This document shows positions 55,072 to 63,811 of a stretch of 64,000 bases of DNA, piece after piece. This stretch comes from Lysobacteraceae bacterium NML95-0200 (lineage in GTDB: Bacteria > Pseudomonadota > Gammaproteobacteria > Xanthomonadales > Xanthomonadaceae). The stretch is from contig NWQQ01000010.1 of the NCBI GenBank assembly GCA_002798255.1, forward strand, positions 62,001 to 126,000, given 5' to 3'. Numbering within the stretch: the stretch's first letter is position 1; every line of letters begins with the position of its first letter. The notes beneath the pieces were generated by a model. That model made no database searches, was not told the DNA's origin, and saw only the letters and a list, made by a program, of their open reading frames with translations. A program made the position numbers and the translations under genes.

Positions 55072-55980
55072 ATGTTGAATCGTATTTTCTTGTTTTTGGC
55101 GACCAACCTGGCAGTGCTGTTGCTGCTGGGCATTGTGATGTTCGTGCTGCAGGCAGTGTTTGGTGTGCAGCTGGGCAATAACGGCGCATTGCTGGTGATG
55201 GCAATGCTGTTTGGCTTTGGCGGCTCGTTTGTATCGCTGCTGATGTCCAAGTGGATGGCCAAGCGCGCCACCGGGGCGAAGGTGATTGCTGAGCCACGCA
55301 GTGACATGGAACGCTGGCTTGTTGCCACTGTGCAGCGCCAGGCGCAGGCGGCCGGTATCGGCATGCCGGAAGTGGCCATTTACGATGCGCCGGAAATCAA
55401 CGCATTTGCGACTGGAGCCAACCGCAATAAGGCTTTGGTGGCGGTATCTACCGGCCTTTTGCGCGGCATGAGCCGGGATGAGGCCGAAGCGGTGCTCGGA
55501 CATGAGGTGGCGCATGTAGCCAATGGCGACATGGTGACCATGGCACTGCTGCAAGGGGTGCTCAATACCTTTGTGATTGTGCTGGCACGTGTGCTGGGGC
55601 GCGCGATTGATGGTTATCTCTCAGGTGGCCGCAACGAAGGCCCGGGTTTGGCCTACTTTGCCATCGTCATCGTGCTGGACATGGTGTTTGGTCTTTTTGC
55701 CAGCATGATTGCCATGTGGTTCTCGCGCCGCCGTGAATTCCGTGCCGATATTGGCGGCGCCACGCTTGCCGGGCGTGAAAAGATGATTGCCGCACTTGAG
55801 CGACTCAAGCAAAACCATGGCGCCAGCACCCTGCCGCAGCAGGTGGCGGCCTTTGGCATCAGTGGCGCGCTCGGGCATGGCCTGAAAAAGCTGATGATGA
55901 GCCACCCGCCGCTGGAGCAGCGCATCGAAGCACTGCGCCATGCCCAGCTTGATGACAAGCGTGCTGTTGCTGCGGCTTGA
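55072..55980 (+). CDS. htpX: Protease HtpX
   Basis: 302 aa inner-membrane zinc metalloprotease of family M48 that works with FtsH in membrane-protein quality control. Two N-terminal membrane segments (about 5-28 and 38-58), the zinc motif HEVAH (residues 144-148), further membrane segments near 155-215, and [15 protein letters not shown] with the third zinc ligand region. Divergent from gluQ. Confidence 0.95.
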   Translation: MLNRIFLFLATNLAVLLLLGIVMFVLQAVFGVQLGNNGALLVMAMLFGFGGSFVSLLMSKWMAKRATGAKVIAEPRSDMERWLVATVQRQAQAAGIGMPEVAIYDAPEINAFATGANRNKALVAVSTGLLRGMSRDEAEAVLGHEVAHVANGDMVTMALLQGVLNTFVIVLARVLGRAIDGYLSGGRNEGPGLAYFAIVIVLDMVFGLFASMIAMWFSRRREFRADIGGATLAGREKMIAALERLKQNHGASTLPQQVAAFGISGALGHGLKKLMMSHPPLEQRIEALRHAQLDDKRAVAAA

Positions 55981-56008
55981 TTGGCTAGTTGTTCAATTTC
56001 GGTAGCAC

Positions 56009-56044
56009 CACAAAAAACGCCGGGGAAACTCGGCGTTTTTTGTG
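56009..56044. terminator. Bidirectional terminator between htpX and fimX
   Basis: Perfect 12-bp stem CAAAAAACGCCG (56011-56022) with 56031-56042 and an 8-base loop; T runs on both strands. Serves the convergent htpX and fimX genes. Confidence 0.92.
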
Positions 56045-56058
56045 GGTTGGGTCTTGCC

Positions 56059-58119
56059 TCAGGCCAGGGAGCTTGTTTCCGGAGCGACAAAGTCGCCCTG
56101 CACATAGGTCACGCCGGAGGTGAACAGGGCGGTCATGGTGGTTGGCGAGTCCACGCTGGGGGCGATGCAGGGGATTTGCAGCTCAGTGGCGCTGTGGATA
56201 ATTTCAACCAGGCGCTCGCGGTTTTCTTCGCTATTGAGGTCTTCCAGCAGGTCGTGGTTGAGCTTCAGGAAGCCAGGTTGCAGATGGCTCAACAACTGTG
56301 AGGAGTTAAGCCCCATACCGAACTGCTCGATGCAGAATGCTGCGCCGATTCTTTTCAGGGCTTCGTTCATTTGCTGGGCCGCGCGCAGATTGGTAAAGAC
56401 TTTGGATTCGGGTAGTTGCAGAACCAGGCAGGAGGCCGGGACGCCGGTTTCGGCCAGCATTTTGAGGATATCCGGCACCAGTTGCTCGTCTTCCAGTGAG
56501 GCCTGGGCGATGCGGATCAGTATTTTGGCTGGTTGTGCAGTGTTCTTGATGCTGTGCAAGGCATGCCGGATGGCCCAGCGGTCAAGCGCGGCAGCCAGGC
56601 CGTGCTCTTCGGCCAGGGGCACGAATTGTCCGGGTTGAATCAGGGTGTCGTCGGTGCCCTGCATGCGCAGCAGGGTTTCATGGAACTGTTCACCCTCGTC
56701 ATGCAGATTGATGATTTGGCGGTAGTGCAGTTTCAGCGAGTCATTGGTGAGTGCGTCCTTGACATGCTGGATCCAGGCCTGGATGCGTTCTTCTTCGGCG
56801 CGCTCGGTGGCGCGCGGGTCGAAGATGTGCACCTGGTTGCCGCCCATTTCACTGGCATGACGCAGGCTTTCGTTGGCTTTGTCCAGGACTTTGGCAATTT
56901 GCGCAATACGCTCGCCAATCTGTACGCCACCAATGCTGATGGTGGCGCTCAGGGTTTTTTCAGAAGTTTCCAGCAACTGGTTCTGGAAGGCGGCGCAGAG
57001 TTCTTCGGCCAGCGCATGGCTTTGCCGGTATGGGCTGTTCTGCAGCAAGATGGCGTAAGTGTGCTCGGCAACACGCGCCAGGATGATGCCTTCGGGCAGG
57101 TTTTGCCGCAGGCGTTCGGCAATGGCAGCGGCAAGGTCGTCGACATTGTCAAGCCCCACTTGCTGATAAAGCTGGGCGATATGGTCGGGCTCCAGTAGCA
57201 GCAAGGTGTGCTGATGTTCGCCGCTGGCCGCTTCGGCCACGTGTTGCTCCAGGTGTTGCAGGAAGGTTTGCCGGTTCAAAAGCCCGGTGGCCATGTCCAG
57301 GCGGCGCAGGTTGTCCACTTCCTGTGCCAGCGCCGGGTCGATATCCAGTTCCTGGCGACGGATGATGAGTTGCAGGCAGGGCTCGCCCTCGTATTTGGCC
57401 GGGGTGAACTCCATCACCGCAGGGAAGTCTTCGCCATCGCTGCCGCGCATTTGCAGTTCATGACGGGGGGGCAGGTTGTCGCTCTTGCCTAGTTCCTTCA
57501 GCAGTTGCTTGAATTCGGCCACATCGCTTGCAGATACCATGTCCAGCAGCGGCATGCCTTCAATATCGGCAAAGTCTTCATAGCCGAACATTTCCAGATA
57601 GGCGCTGTTGGCGCGGATATACATGCCTTCGTGAATATAGGCGATGGGGTCGCGCGAGGATTCAATCAGCGAGTCGCAGCGGCGCTCGGTTTCGCGCAGT
57701 TGTGCTTCCAGGCGACGCAGGCCGCGACGGGCATTGAGATCCTCAAGCTCACGCTCAATCATGACTCGCAAGTGGTTGAACTGTCCGCGTGGCAAAACGG
57801 CGCGGACACCGGCTTCGGTCAGTGACAGCAGGTGTTTGGCATCAATCTCGGCCGTTTCCACCAGGATGGGCAAGTCCCGGCCTTGTGCTTCCACCAGCAT
57901 GAACACCTCTTGCTGGCTGATGGCCGTAGAAGGCAGGGAGAGCAGCACCAGGTCGAACGGGGTCTTGTCAAGCAGCGCAGAGAGTTCGGTAGAGTCTGTT
58001 GGCCGGGATGGGCGCACGGCCATGCCGCTATTGCGCAGATGGCTGATGATGGCCTCGGCAGTGGAGACATCATCATTGATAATCAGGATGCGGATGGGCG
58101 TGTCCGGGTTTCTGGACAT
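56059..58119 (-). CDS. fimX: FimX-type protein: receiver-PAS-degenerate GGDEF-degenerate EAL
   Basis: 686 aa. Receiver-like N-terminus (about 8-130, ILIINDDVSTAEAI) lacking the usual phospho-acceptor pattern, PAS (about 150-260), GGDEF-like domain (about 270-430) and EAL-like domain (about 440-680). The GGDEF signature is replaced by AEHTY (in ARVAEHTYAILL) and EAL by ETL (in FHETLLRMQ); DDFG is replaced by EQFG and the EGVE region is lost. This is the FimX plan: catalytically dead, EAL used as c-di-GMP receptor that controls type IV pilus assembly. Function by homology; pilus genes are not in the window. Confidence 0.85.
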   Translation of the reverse strand: MSRNPDTPIRILIINDDVSTAEAIISHLRNSGMAVRPSRPTDSTELSALLDKTPFDLVLLSLPSTAISQQEVFMLVEAQGRDLPILVETAEIDAKHLLSLTEAGVRAVLPRGQFNHLRVMIERELEDLNARRGLRRLEAQLRETERRCDSLIESSRDPIAYIHEGMYIRANSAYLEMFGYEDFADIEGMPLLDMVSASDVAEFKQLLKELGKSDNLPPRHELQMRGSDGEDFPAVMEFTPAKYEGEPCLQLIIRRQELDIDPALAQEVDNLRRLDMATGLLNRQTFLQHLEQHVAEAASGEHQHTLLLLEPDHIAQLYQQVGLDNVDDLAAAIAERLRQNLPEGIILARVAEHTYAILLQNSPYRQSHALAEELCAAFQNQLLETSEKTLSATISIGGVQIGERIAQIAKVLDKANESLRHASEMGGNQVHIFDPRATERAEEERIQAWIQHVKDALTNDSLKLHYRQIINLHDEGEQFHETLLRMQGTDDTLIQPGQFVPLAEEHGLAAALDRWAIRHALHSIKNTAQPAKILIRIAQASLEDEQLVPDILKMLAETGVPASCLVLQLPESKVFTNLRAAQQMNEALKRIGAAFCIEQFGMGLNSSQLLSHLQPGFLKLNHDLLEDLNSEENRERLVEIIHSATELQIPCIAPSVDSPTTMTALFTSGVTYVQGDFVAPETSSLA

Positions 58120-58202
58120 GGGGGGCAGTCTCTTGGGGAATTGAAATCAGCGGGATGACTATAGCGAAGTTGTGATTGTAAAACTTGAAGCATGTCACAG
58201 AA

Positions 58203-59237
58203 TCAGCCAGAAGCCCTGAGCGGTCTTTTGCCGCTGTCACCGGCCACTTCGCGCACCAGCCTGGGAACCAGATAACCCGAAAGCCTGGCAGCCAGCTGGG
58301 TATGCAGCTCAAGCGCACGTGCATCGCTTACCTCGAAATGCGCCGCGCCCTGTACCCGGTCAAGTTGGTGCAGGTAATAGGGCAGTACGCCTGCGGCAAA
58401 GCTGCGCTCGGACAGCGCCGCCAGCGCATCGAGCGAATCATTCACGCCCTTGAGCAGCACCGCCTGGTTGAGCAATAACGCTCCGGTGGCGCGCAACTGG
58501 CCGAGGGCAAAATCGACAGCATCATCAAACTCTTTGGCGTGATTGGCATGAATGACGAAGGCCACCGGCCAGGGCAGGGTGTTGAGCCATTTCAGCAAGG
58601 CAGCATCGATACGGGCTGGCAACACCACCGGCAGGCGCGAATGGATGCGCAGCCGTTTGATATGCGGGATTGCCGCCAGTTGTGCGGTGAGATCGGCAAG
58701 TTTTTGGGTGCCAAGTGATAGCGGGTCGCCGCCGGAAAGCAGTACTTCTTCAATCGAGTCATCGGCTGCGATGGCCGCCACTACATCGCGCCAGCCATTT
58801 TTGGCCGCAGTTTCGCGGGCATAGGGGAAATGGCGGCGGAAGCAATAGCGGCAGTTGATGGCGCAACTGCCGGTGGCAATCAAGAGCGCCCGCCCCTGGT
58901 ATTTGCGAATCAGCCCGTTGCCGGCCTTGGCGGCGGCATCACCGACGGCATCCAGGGCAAAGCCGGGCACGAGGCGTTCTTCATCATCCAGCGGCAGCAC
59001 CTGGCGCAGCAGCGGGTCATGGGGATTGCCCAGCTCCATGCGCGCGGCAAAAGCCAGCGGCACGCGCAGCGCAAACTGCTGCATGGCCTTGGCCGAAACG
59101 CGCGTGGCGAGCTGCTCCAGCCCAAGCAATGCCAGCAGCTCATGCGGGTTACGGATGGCATCGCGCCACTGCATCTGCCAGGGCAGGGACGGCTGGAAGT
59201 CGGGAATTTTGGGTTGGGCGGCGCGTGCGGGTATCAT
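58203..59237 (-). CDS. epmB: EF-P (R)-beta-lysylation lysine 2,3-aminomutase EpmB
   Basis: 344 aa radical-SAM enzyme converting L-alpha-lysine to (R)-beta-lysine, which EpmA attaches to EF-P. The cluster motif CxxxCxxC is in GSCAINCRYCFRRHFPY; SGGDPLSLG and the PLP-binding lysine region follow. EpmB-type proteins are shorter than KamA, as here. ATG 59237. Divergent from efp with 55 bases between starts. Confidence 0.94.
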   Translation of the reverse strand: MIPARAAQPKIPDFQPSLPWQMQWRDAIRNPHELLALLGLEQLATRVSAKAMQQFALRVPLAFAARMELGNPHDPLLRQVLPLDDEERLVPGFALDAVGDAAAKAGNGLIRKYQGRALLIATGSCAINCRYCFRRHFPYARETAAKNGWRDVVAAIAADDSIEEVLLSGGDPLSLGTQKLADLTAQLAAIPHIKRLRIHSRLPVVLPARIDAALLKWLNTLPWPVAFVIHANHAKEFDDAVDFALGQLRATGALLLNQAVLLKGVNDSLDALAALSERSFAAGVLPYYLHQLDRVQGAAHFEVSDARALELHTQLAARLSGYLVPRLVREVAGDSGKRPLRASG

Positions 59238-59292
59238 ATCGCCCCATTTTATTTGATTGCCGCATCGCAGCGGCTTCCTAAGGAGTAAAGCA

Positions 59293-59859
59293 ATGGCCAC
59301 CCTTGGCATGAATGACGTCAAGAACGGACAGAAGATTCTGGTCAACAACGAACCTGCGGTCATCACCGATACCGAATACGTCAAGCCGGGCAAGGGTCAG
59401 GCCTTCACCCGGGTGAAGTTCCGCCAGATCAAGACCGGCCGCGTGCAGGAAATCACCATGAAGGCGACCGACTCGCTGGAAGTGGCCGACGTGATGGATA
59501 CCGATATGCAGTACCTGTATTCGGATGGCGAATACTGGCACTTCATGAACCCCGAAACCTTCGAGCAGGTGCAGGCTGATGCCGCCGGCATGGGCGGCGC
59601 CGAAAAATGGCTGAAGGGCGAAGAAGAATGCGTGGTGACGCTGTGGAACGGTACCCCGATTGCGGTGCAGCCGCCGAATTTCGTCGAGCTGAAAATCACT
59701 GAAACCGACCCTGGCGTGCGTGGCGATACCTCTGGCGGCGGCGGCAAGCCGGCCACCCTGGAAACCGGCGCAGTGGTGCGCGTGCCGCTGTTTGTCGGCC
59801 AGGATGAAATCATCAAGGTCGATACCCGTAGCGGCGAATACGTCAGCCGCGTGAAGTAA
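59293..59859 (+). CDS. efp: Elongation factor P
   Basis: 188 aa. Relieves ribosome stalling at polyproline. Domain I KOW-like fold with the modification loop [12 protein letters not shown]: Lys34 at the tip is the residue beta-lysylated by EpmAB. Domains II and III are OB folds; [16 protein letters not shown] is the characteristic C-terminal signature. ATG 59293 follows AAGGAG. Divergent epmB supports the Lys34-type modification. Confidence 0.97.
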   Translation: MATLGMNDVKNGQKILVNNEPAVITDTEYVKPGKGQAFTRVKFRQIKTGRVQEITMKATDSLEVADVMDTDMQYLYSDGEYWHFMNPETFEQVQADAAGMGGAEKWLKGEEECVVTLWNGTPIAVQPPNFVELKITETDPGVRGDTSGGGGKPATLETGAVVRVPLFVGQDEIIKVDTRSGEYVSRVK

Positions 59860-59871
59860 TCCTCGACGGAT

Positions 59872-59903
59872 TCAGGGGCGCGATAGGCGCCCCTGATTTT
59901 TCT
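59872..59903 (+). terminator. Terminator of efp
   Basis: TCAGGGGCG/CGCCCCTGA stem (59872-59880 with 59888-59896), 7-base loop, then TTTTT. Immediately follows efp. Confidence 0.92.
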
Positions 59904-59938
59904 CGCCCATCTTGCAGACATACCCAGTAAACAACGCC

Positions 59939-61267
59939 ATGTCCGAACACGCCCCACAGGCCTGCGACCTCATCATCGAAGCCGGTTTGATTGTGCCGGT
60001 AATGCCCTTGGGGCAGGTATTGCATCAGCACGCGCTGGTGATTGATGGCGGGGTGATTGTGGCGATACTGCCCATGGCCGAGGCGCGGGCGCGTTTTGTC
60101 GCCCAACAGACCCATAGCCGCCCGGATTCGGTGTTGATTCCCGGCCTGGTCAACGCCCATACCCATAACCCGATGACGCTTTTGCGCGGCATCGCCGATG
60201 ACCTGCCGCTGATGGCGTGGTTGCAGGAACATATCTGGCCGGCTGAAGGCCGCGTCATCAGTCCTGAGTTCGTGGCCGATGGCTGTACCTTTGCCATTGC
60301 CGAGATGCTGCGCGGCGGCACGACCTGCTGCAACGAACATTACTTCTTCCCCGATGCGCAGGCCGAAACCTACAAGAAATACGGCTTTCGCGCCCGCATC
60401 GGCCTGCCGGTCATCGATTTTCCCACTGCCTGGGCGAAAACCGATGAGGAATACTTTGCTCGCGCCGGGGAAGTGCAGGCCGCCTGGCGCGGCGATGGCT
60501 TGATTTCGATGGCGCTGGCGCCGCATGCGCCCTATACCGTCAACGATGCCAACTTCCGCCGCGTGCATGAATTGGCTGCGCAGTGGGATATCCCGGTGCA
60601 CCTGCATCTGCACGAAACCGCGCAGGAAGTACAGCAGTCGCTGGAGCAGTACGGACAGCGCCCGATTGCGCGACTGGACAAGCTCGGCCTCATCAACGAG
60701 CGCCTGATTGCCGTGCATATGACCCAGCTTACCGAGGCTGAAATCCACCTCTGTGCTGAGCGCGGCGTCAGCGTGGTGCATTGCCCGGAGTCGAACCTGA
60801 AGCTGGCCTCCGGTTTCTGCCCGGCCTGTGCACTATTGCGCGCCGGCGTGAACCTGGCCATCGGCACCGATGGCGCAGCCAGTAATAACGACCTCGACAT
60901 GTTCGGCGAAACCCGTACCGCAGCCTTGCTTGCCAAAGCCGTGGCCGAAGATGCCACTGCACTTTCTGCTGCCGAGGCGCTGCACGCGGCCACGCTCGGC
61001 AGCGCCCGGGCAATGGGGTTGGGAGAGGTCATTGGCTCGCTGGAAGTGGGCAAACAGGCCGATATCGCCTGTATCGCACTGGATAGCCTGGAAGCGCAGC
61101 CGCTGTACAACGTCATCTCGCAAATCGTTTATGCCACAGGCCGCCACCAAGTCAGCGATGTCTGGATTGCCGGGCAGCCCAAACTCATCCATCGCAAACT
61201 GGTGGAGATGGACGAAGCCGAACTTGCCGCCAACGCCCGCCAGTGGCAGGCCAAAGTCCAGGGATAA
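59939..61267 (+). CDS. mtaD: 5'-methylthioadenosine/S-adenosylhomocysteine deaminase-like amidohydrolase
   Basis: 442 aa TRZ/ATZ-family metal-dependent deaminase. Metal ligands: PGLVNAHTHNPM (HxH), LHLHETAQE (His), VHCPESNLKL and GTDGAASNNDLDMF (Asp). These fit deaminases acting on methylthioadenosine, SAH or adenosine-type substrates; a guanine- or chlorohydrolase-like role cannot be excluded. ATG 59939. In Xanthomonadales this gene typically precedes ubiG; here an unknown opposite-strand gene lies between. Confidence 0.87.
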   Translation: MSEHAPQACDLIIEAGLIVPVMPLGQVLHQHALVIDGGVIVAILPMAEARARFVAQQTHSRPDSVLIPGLVNAHTHNPMTLLRGIADDLPLMAWLQEHIWPAEGRVISPEFVADGCTFAIAEMLRGGTTCCNEHYFFPDAQAETYKKYGFRARIGLPVIDFPTAWAKTDEEYFARAGEVQAAWRGDGLISMALAPHAPYTVNDANFRRVHELAAQWDIPVHLHLHETAQEVQQSLEQYGQRPIARLDKLGLINERLIAVHMTQLTEAEIHLCAERGVSVVHCPESNLKLASGFCPACALLRAGVNLAIGTDGAASNNDLDMFGETRTAALLAKAVAEDATALSAAEALHAATLGSARAMGLGEVIGSLEVGKQADIACIALDSLEAQPLYNVISQIVYATGRHQVSDVWIAGQPKLIHRKLVEMDEAELAANARQWQAKVQG

Positions 61268-61365
61268 AGCGATGCAGCCTTTGGATTTGAGCGGCTTGAA
61301 GCCGCTATTGGGGAAAAACGGATAGCGGCCCTTTCTTCCGTCTTTCCCATGGCGGAGCTTGGTGT

Positions 61366-62154
61366 TCAGTCGTGGCTATTGCCGTATTTCACGCTTTCTG
61401 CCGTGGCATAGGCCGCATCGGCATAGGCGCGCCAGTCCCGTGAACAATCTTCGGCGCGTTGGTCGAGCTGCGCTTCGCAGACCTCGATGTTGTAAAGCAG
61501 TTGCCGCCAGGGCGGATGGCCGGGCAGCTGGAAGACGGTACCGCTGATGAAGCGCACTGCGGACTCGTCATCGGCATGGAATACCCGGTAAAGGCGCTGG
61601 TGCAAGGCTTCGGATGGCGCGCTGCCCCAGCGCTGGTGGTAAACGGGCTCGGCCTCGCGCCATGGCAGGGTGGAGACGGCATCCAGCGGGTAGGGCAGGG
61701 TATAGCGCCATTCCAGCACGATGTCATCGAACAGCTGCGGCAGCTCATAACTGCCTTGCCCCAGCCAGCGATGCACGACCAGCGCATACAGGTTGCGGAT
61801 GCGTGTTGGGTATTGGGGATGGTGCAGCAGCAAGTCTTCGCCGGGAAACAGCGGACTTTGGCACCAGCGCATGCCCAGATGGCGCACCAGACACTCGCCG
61901 AGCGCCAGCGCCGCGAGTCGACAGAAATCCTCGCTGTCTGCGCAGAACTTGAGGTAGAGGGCTTCGTATTCGACATAACAGATGGCCGACCAGCGCGCGA
62001 AATCGGCATCCTCTGCCCAGGTTGCCAACGGATCGAGGGTGGGCAAGGCCTGCCAGCGCTGGTGAAAATCGGCCAGCCGTTGCGCACGCCAGGCGGCAAA
62101 TTCGGGGCGCTCGGGCAGTGCCGGGGGTGCAAAATCTTGGTGTTCAGGGCACAT
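61366..62154 (-). CDS. Unknown cytoplasmic protein
   Basis: 262 aa; family not recognised. No signal peptide or membrane segment; tryptophan- and tyrosine-rich, with RWSAICYVEYEALYLKF, ALALGECLVRHLGMRWCQ and IVLEWRYTLPYPLDAVSTL. The ECLVRHLGMRW stretch distantly recalls proteins of the DUF3806 type, but that is a weak impression. ATG 62154 is preferred over an upstream in-frame start at 62184. It is the only minus-strand gene between two plus-strand genes and next to the ubiG duplication. Confidence 0.7.
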   Translation of the reverse strand: MCPEHQDFAPPALPERPEFAAWRAQRLADFHQRWQALPTLDPLATWAEDADFARWSAICYVEYEALYLKFCADSEDFCRLAALALGECLVRHLGMRWCQSPLFPGEDLLLHHPQYPTRIRNLYALVVHRWLGQGSYELPQLFDDIVLEWRYTLPYPLDAVSTLPWREAEPVYHQRWGSAPSEALHQRLYRVFHADDESAVRFISGTVFQLPGHPPWRQLLYNIEVCEAQLDQRAEDCSRDWRAYADAAYATAESVKYGNSHD

Positions 62155-62277
62155 GGCAGCTTGTTTGATGCGTGATTGACGCATAATTGCACGCCCCTGT
62201 TCTGCCTGCCAGATCAGCGCCGAGCCTATCGCTCATGCTGTTGGCGGCAGAAGAAAATAGATCGGAAAGTGAATGAA

Positions 62278-62333
62278 CAACGTCAATCCGCAAGAAGTGG
62301 AAAAGTTCGCGGCCCTGGCAAGCCGCTGGTGGG
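62278..62333 (+). repeat. Direct repeat of ubiG start, copy 1
   Basis: 56 bp identical to 62453-62508 except one C/T difference (62315 and 62490), a synonymous Leu change in both frames. The copies are offset by 175 bp. See the second copy inside ubiG. Confidence 0.95.
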
Positions 62334-62341
62334 GCGAGGGT

Positions 62342-62400
62342 AGCTGCTTGCGAGCCACTGGCTCGCAGCTGCACGAGCGCCCGGCCTGCGGAGGCCGGGC
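62342..62400. repeat. Two palindromes between the ubiG repeats
   Basis: GCGAGCC/GGCTCGC (62350-62356 with 62360-62366, loop ACT) and GCCCGGCCT/AGGCCGGGC (62379-62387 with 62392-62400, loop GCGG). Together they look like a REP-type or mini mobile palindromic unit within the 119-bp spacer. A single occurrence in the window, so the repeat-family idea is inference. Confidence 0.6.
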
Positions 62401-62441
62401 CGGGGCAAGAGGTTCCAGCAGCGGCGGGTGTCGGGAGTGAA

Positions 62442-63152
62442 ATGATGAGCAGCAACGTCAATCCGCAAGAAGTGGAAAAGTTCGCGGCCTTGGCAAGCCG
62501 CTGGTGGGACAAAGACGGCCCGCAAAAGGCGCTGCATGCGCTGAACCCGGCACGGCTGTCCTATGTGGCGCGCTACCAGACGCTGCAAGATGCCAAGGTG
62601 TTGGATGTGGGCTGTGGTGGCGGCCTGTTTTCTGAGGCGCTGGCAAAAAGCGGCGCGCAGGTGACGGCCATCGACATGGCCGCGCCCTTGGTGGAAATGG
62701 CCGAGCTGCATCAGCTTGAGGCGGGACTTGCCATTGATTACCGCGTGCAGACGGTGGAGTCGCTGGCCGAGGAAATGCCGGGGCAGTTCGATGCCATCAC
62801 CTGCATGGAAATGCTGGAGCATGTGCCTGAGCCTGCCAGCATCATCGCCGCCTGCGCCAAGCTTTTGAAGCCTGGTGGTCAGCTGTTTCTTTCCACGCTC
62901 AACCGCACCCCGGCGGCATTTGCGCTGGCGATTGTCGGTGCTGAATACATTGCCCGTCTGTTGCCGCGCGGCACCCATGACTACCGCAGTTTCATCAAGC
63001 CATCGGAGCTGGCGGCTTGGTTACGTGCTGCCGGGCTGGATTTGCATGATGTCTCAGGCCTTGCCTATGAGCCGTGGCGCAATGCGGCACGGCTGTCAAC
63101 GCGCGTGGATGTGAATTACCTCGCCTGCGCGCGCAAGGGGATGCTGGCGTGA
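62442..63152 (+). CDS. ubiG: Ubiquinone O-methyltransferase UbiG
   Basis: 236 aa SAM-dependent methyltransferase making both O-methylations of ubiquinone synthesis. N-terminal [20 protein letters not shown] motif [43 protein letters not shown], and [17 protein letters not shown] are UbiG hallmarks. ATG 62442 (or the next codon) follows CGGGAG. Its first 19 codons are duplicated upstream. Overlaps gph by 4 bases. Confidence 0.96.
   Translation: MMSSNVNPQEVEKFAALASRWWDKDGPQKALHALNPARLSYVARYQTLQDAKVLDVGCGGGLFSEALAKSGAQVTAIDMAAPLVEMAELHQLEAGLAIDYRVQTVESLAEEMPGQFDAITCMEMLEHVPEPASIIAACAKLLKPGGQLFLSTLNRTPAAFALAIVGAEYIARLLPRGTHDYRSFIKPSELAAWLRAAGLDLHDVSGLAYEPWRNAARLSTRVDVNYLACARKGMLA
62453..62508 (+). 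repeat. Direct repeat of ubiG start, copy 2 (inside ubiG)
   Basis: Second copy of the 56-bp repeat; forms codons about 5-22 of ubiG. The high identity points to a recent event or gene conversion. Confidence 0.95.
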
Positions 63153-63811
63153 GCGCATTTCCGGCGTTGGTGCTGTTTGATCTGGATGGCACCTTGCTCG
63201 ACAGTGCCCCGGACATGGTGGCGACCATCAATCAGATGCGTGCGCGCCGTGGTTTGTCGGCACTGGCCTTGGAGGAAGTCCGCCCGCATGTTTCGCGTGG
63301 CGCGCGCGCCATGGTGGGCGCCGCTTTCCCGGACTGGAGCGAAGAAGCAATCATCGCCGCCGTACCGGAGTTTCTGGAGGTTTACGGCACTGTGCTGGGG
63401 CAATACGGCGCGGCCTTTGATGGTGTCGAAAAGCTGTTGAGCACGCTGGAGGCGGCCGGTAGCCGCTGGGGCATCATCACCAACAAGCCGATCCGCTTTG
63501 CCCAGGCGCTGATGCCGCATCTGGGTTGGGAGAAGCGCAGCGCCATTTTGCTGGGCGGGGATAGCTTGCCTGAGCGCAAGCCGCATCCGCTGCCCCTGCT
63601 GCATGCCTGCGATACGCTGGGCTTTGCGCCTGCCGATGCCGTCTATATTGGCGATGACCGCCGTGATATCGACGCTGCCCATGCCGCCGGAATGCCTGCC
63701 ATCGCTGCACTGTGGGGCTACCGCCGCAGCGATGACGACCCGCTGGCCTGGGGGGCGGACAGGAATATTGACGCGATTGATGCGCTGCTGGATGCACGGA
63801 ACTGGCCGTGA
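63149..63811 (+). CDS. gph: Phosphoglycolate phosphatase Gph
   Basis: 220 aa HAD-superfamily phosphatase removing 2-phosphoglycolate formed during DNA repair. Motif [17 protein letters not shown], motif II GIITNKP, motif [17 protein letters not shown] (Lys), motif [23 protein letters not shown] start 63149 overlaps the ubiG stop (GTGA). Usual neighbour of ubiG in Gammaproteobacteria. Confidence 0.94.
   Translation: MSAFPALVLFDLDGTLLDSAPDMVATINQMRARRGLSALALEEVRPHVSRGARAMVGAAFPDWSEEAIIAAVPEFLEVYGTVLGQYGAAFDGVEKLLSTLEAAGSRWGIITNKPIRFAQALMPHLGWEKRSAILLGGDSLPERKPHPLPLLHACDTLGFAPADAVYIGDDRRDIDAAHAAGMPAIAALWGYRRSDDDPLAWGADRNIDAIDALLDARNWP

Larger units (their letters stand above)
62273..62440 (+). 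pseudogene. Duplicated ubiG 5' end, readable as a 55-aa upstream ORF
   Basis: Starts with ATG after GGAAAG and reads [20 protein letters not shown], the same N-terminus as UbiG, then leaves homology into a Gly/Arg/Ser-rich tail and stops at TGA 62438-62440, one base before the ubiG ATG. It cannot encode a methyltransferase. It may be a leftover of a tandem duplication or a translated leader coupled to ubiG. Confidence 0.8.

Noticed and set aside
61272-61325. 17-codon frame just after the mtaD-like gene
   Set aside because: Too short, with no strong start signal; its GCGGC/GCCGC inverted repeat has no T run and is not a clear terminator.
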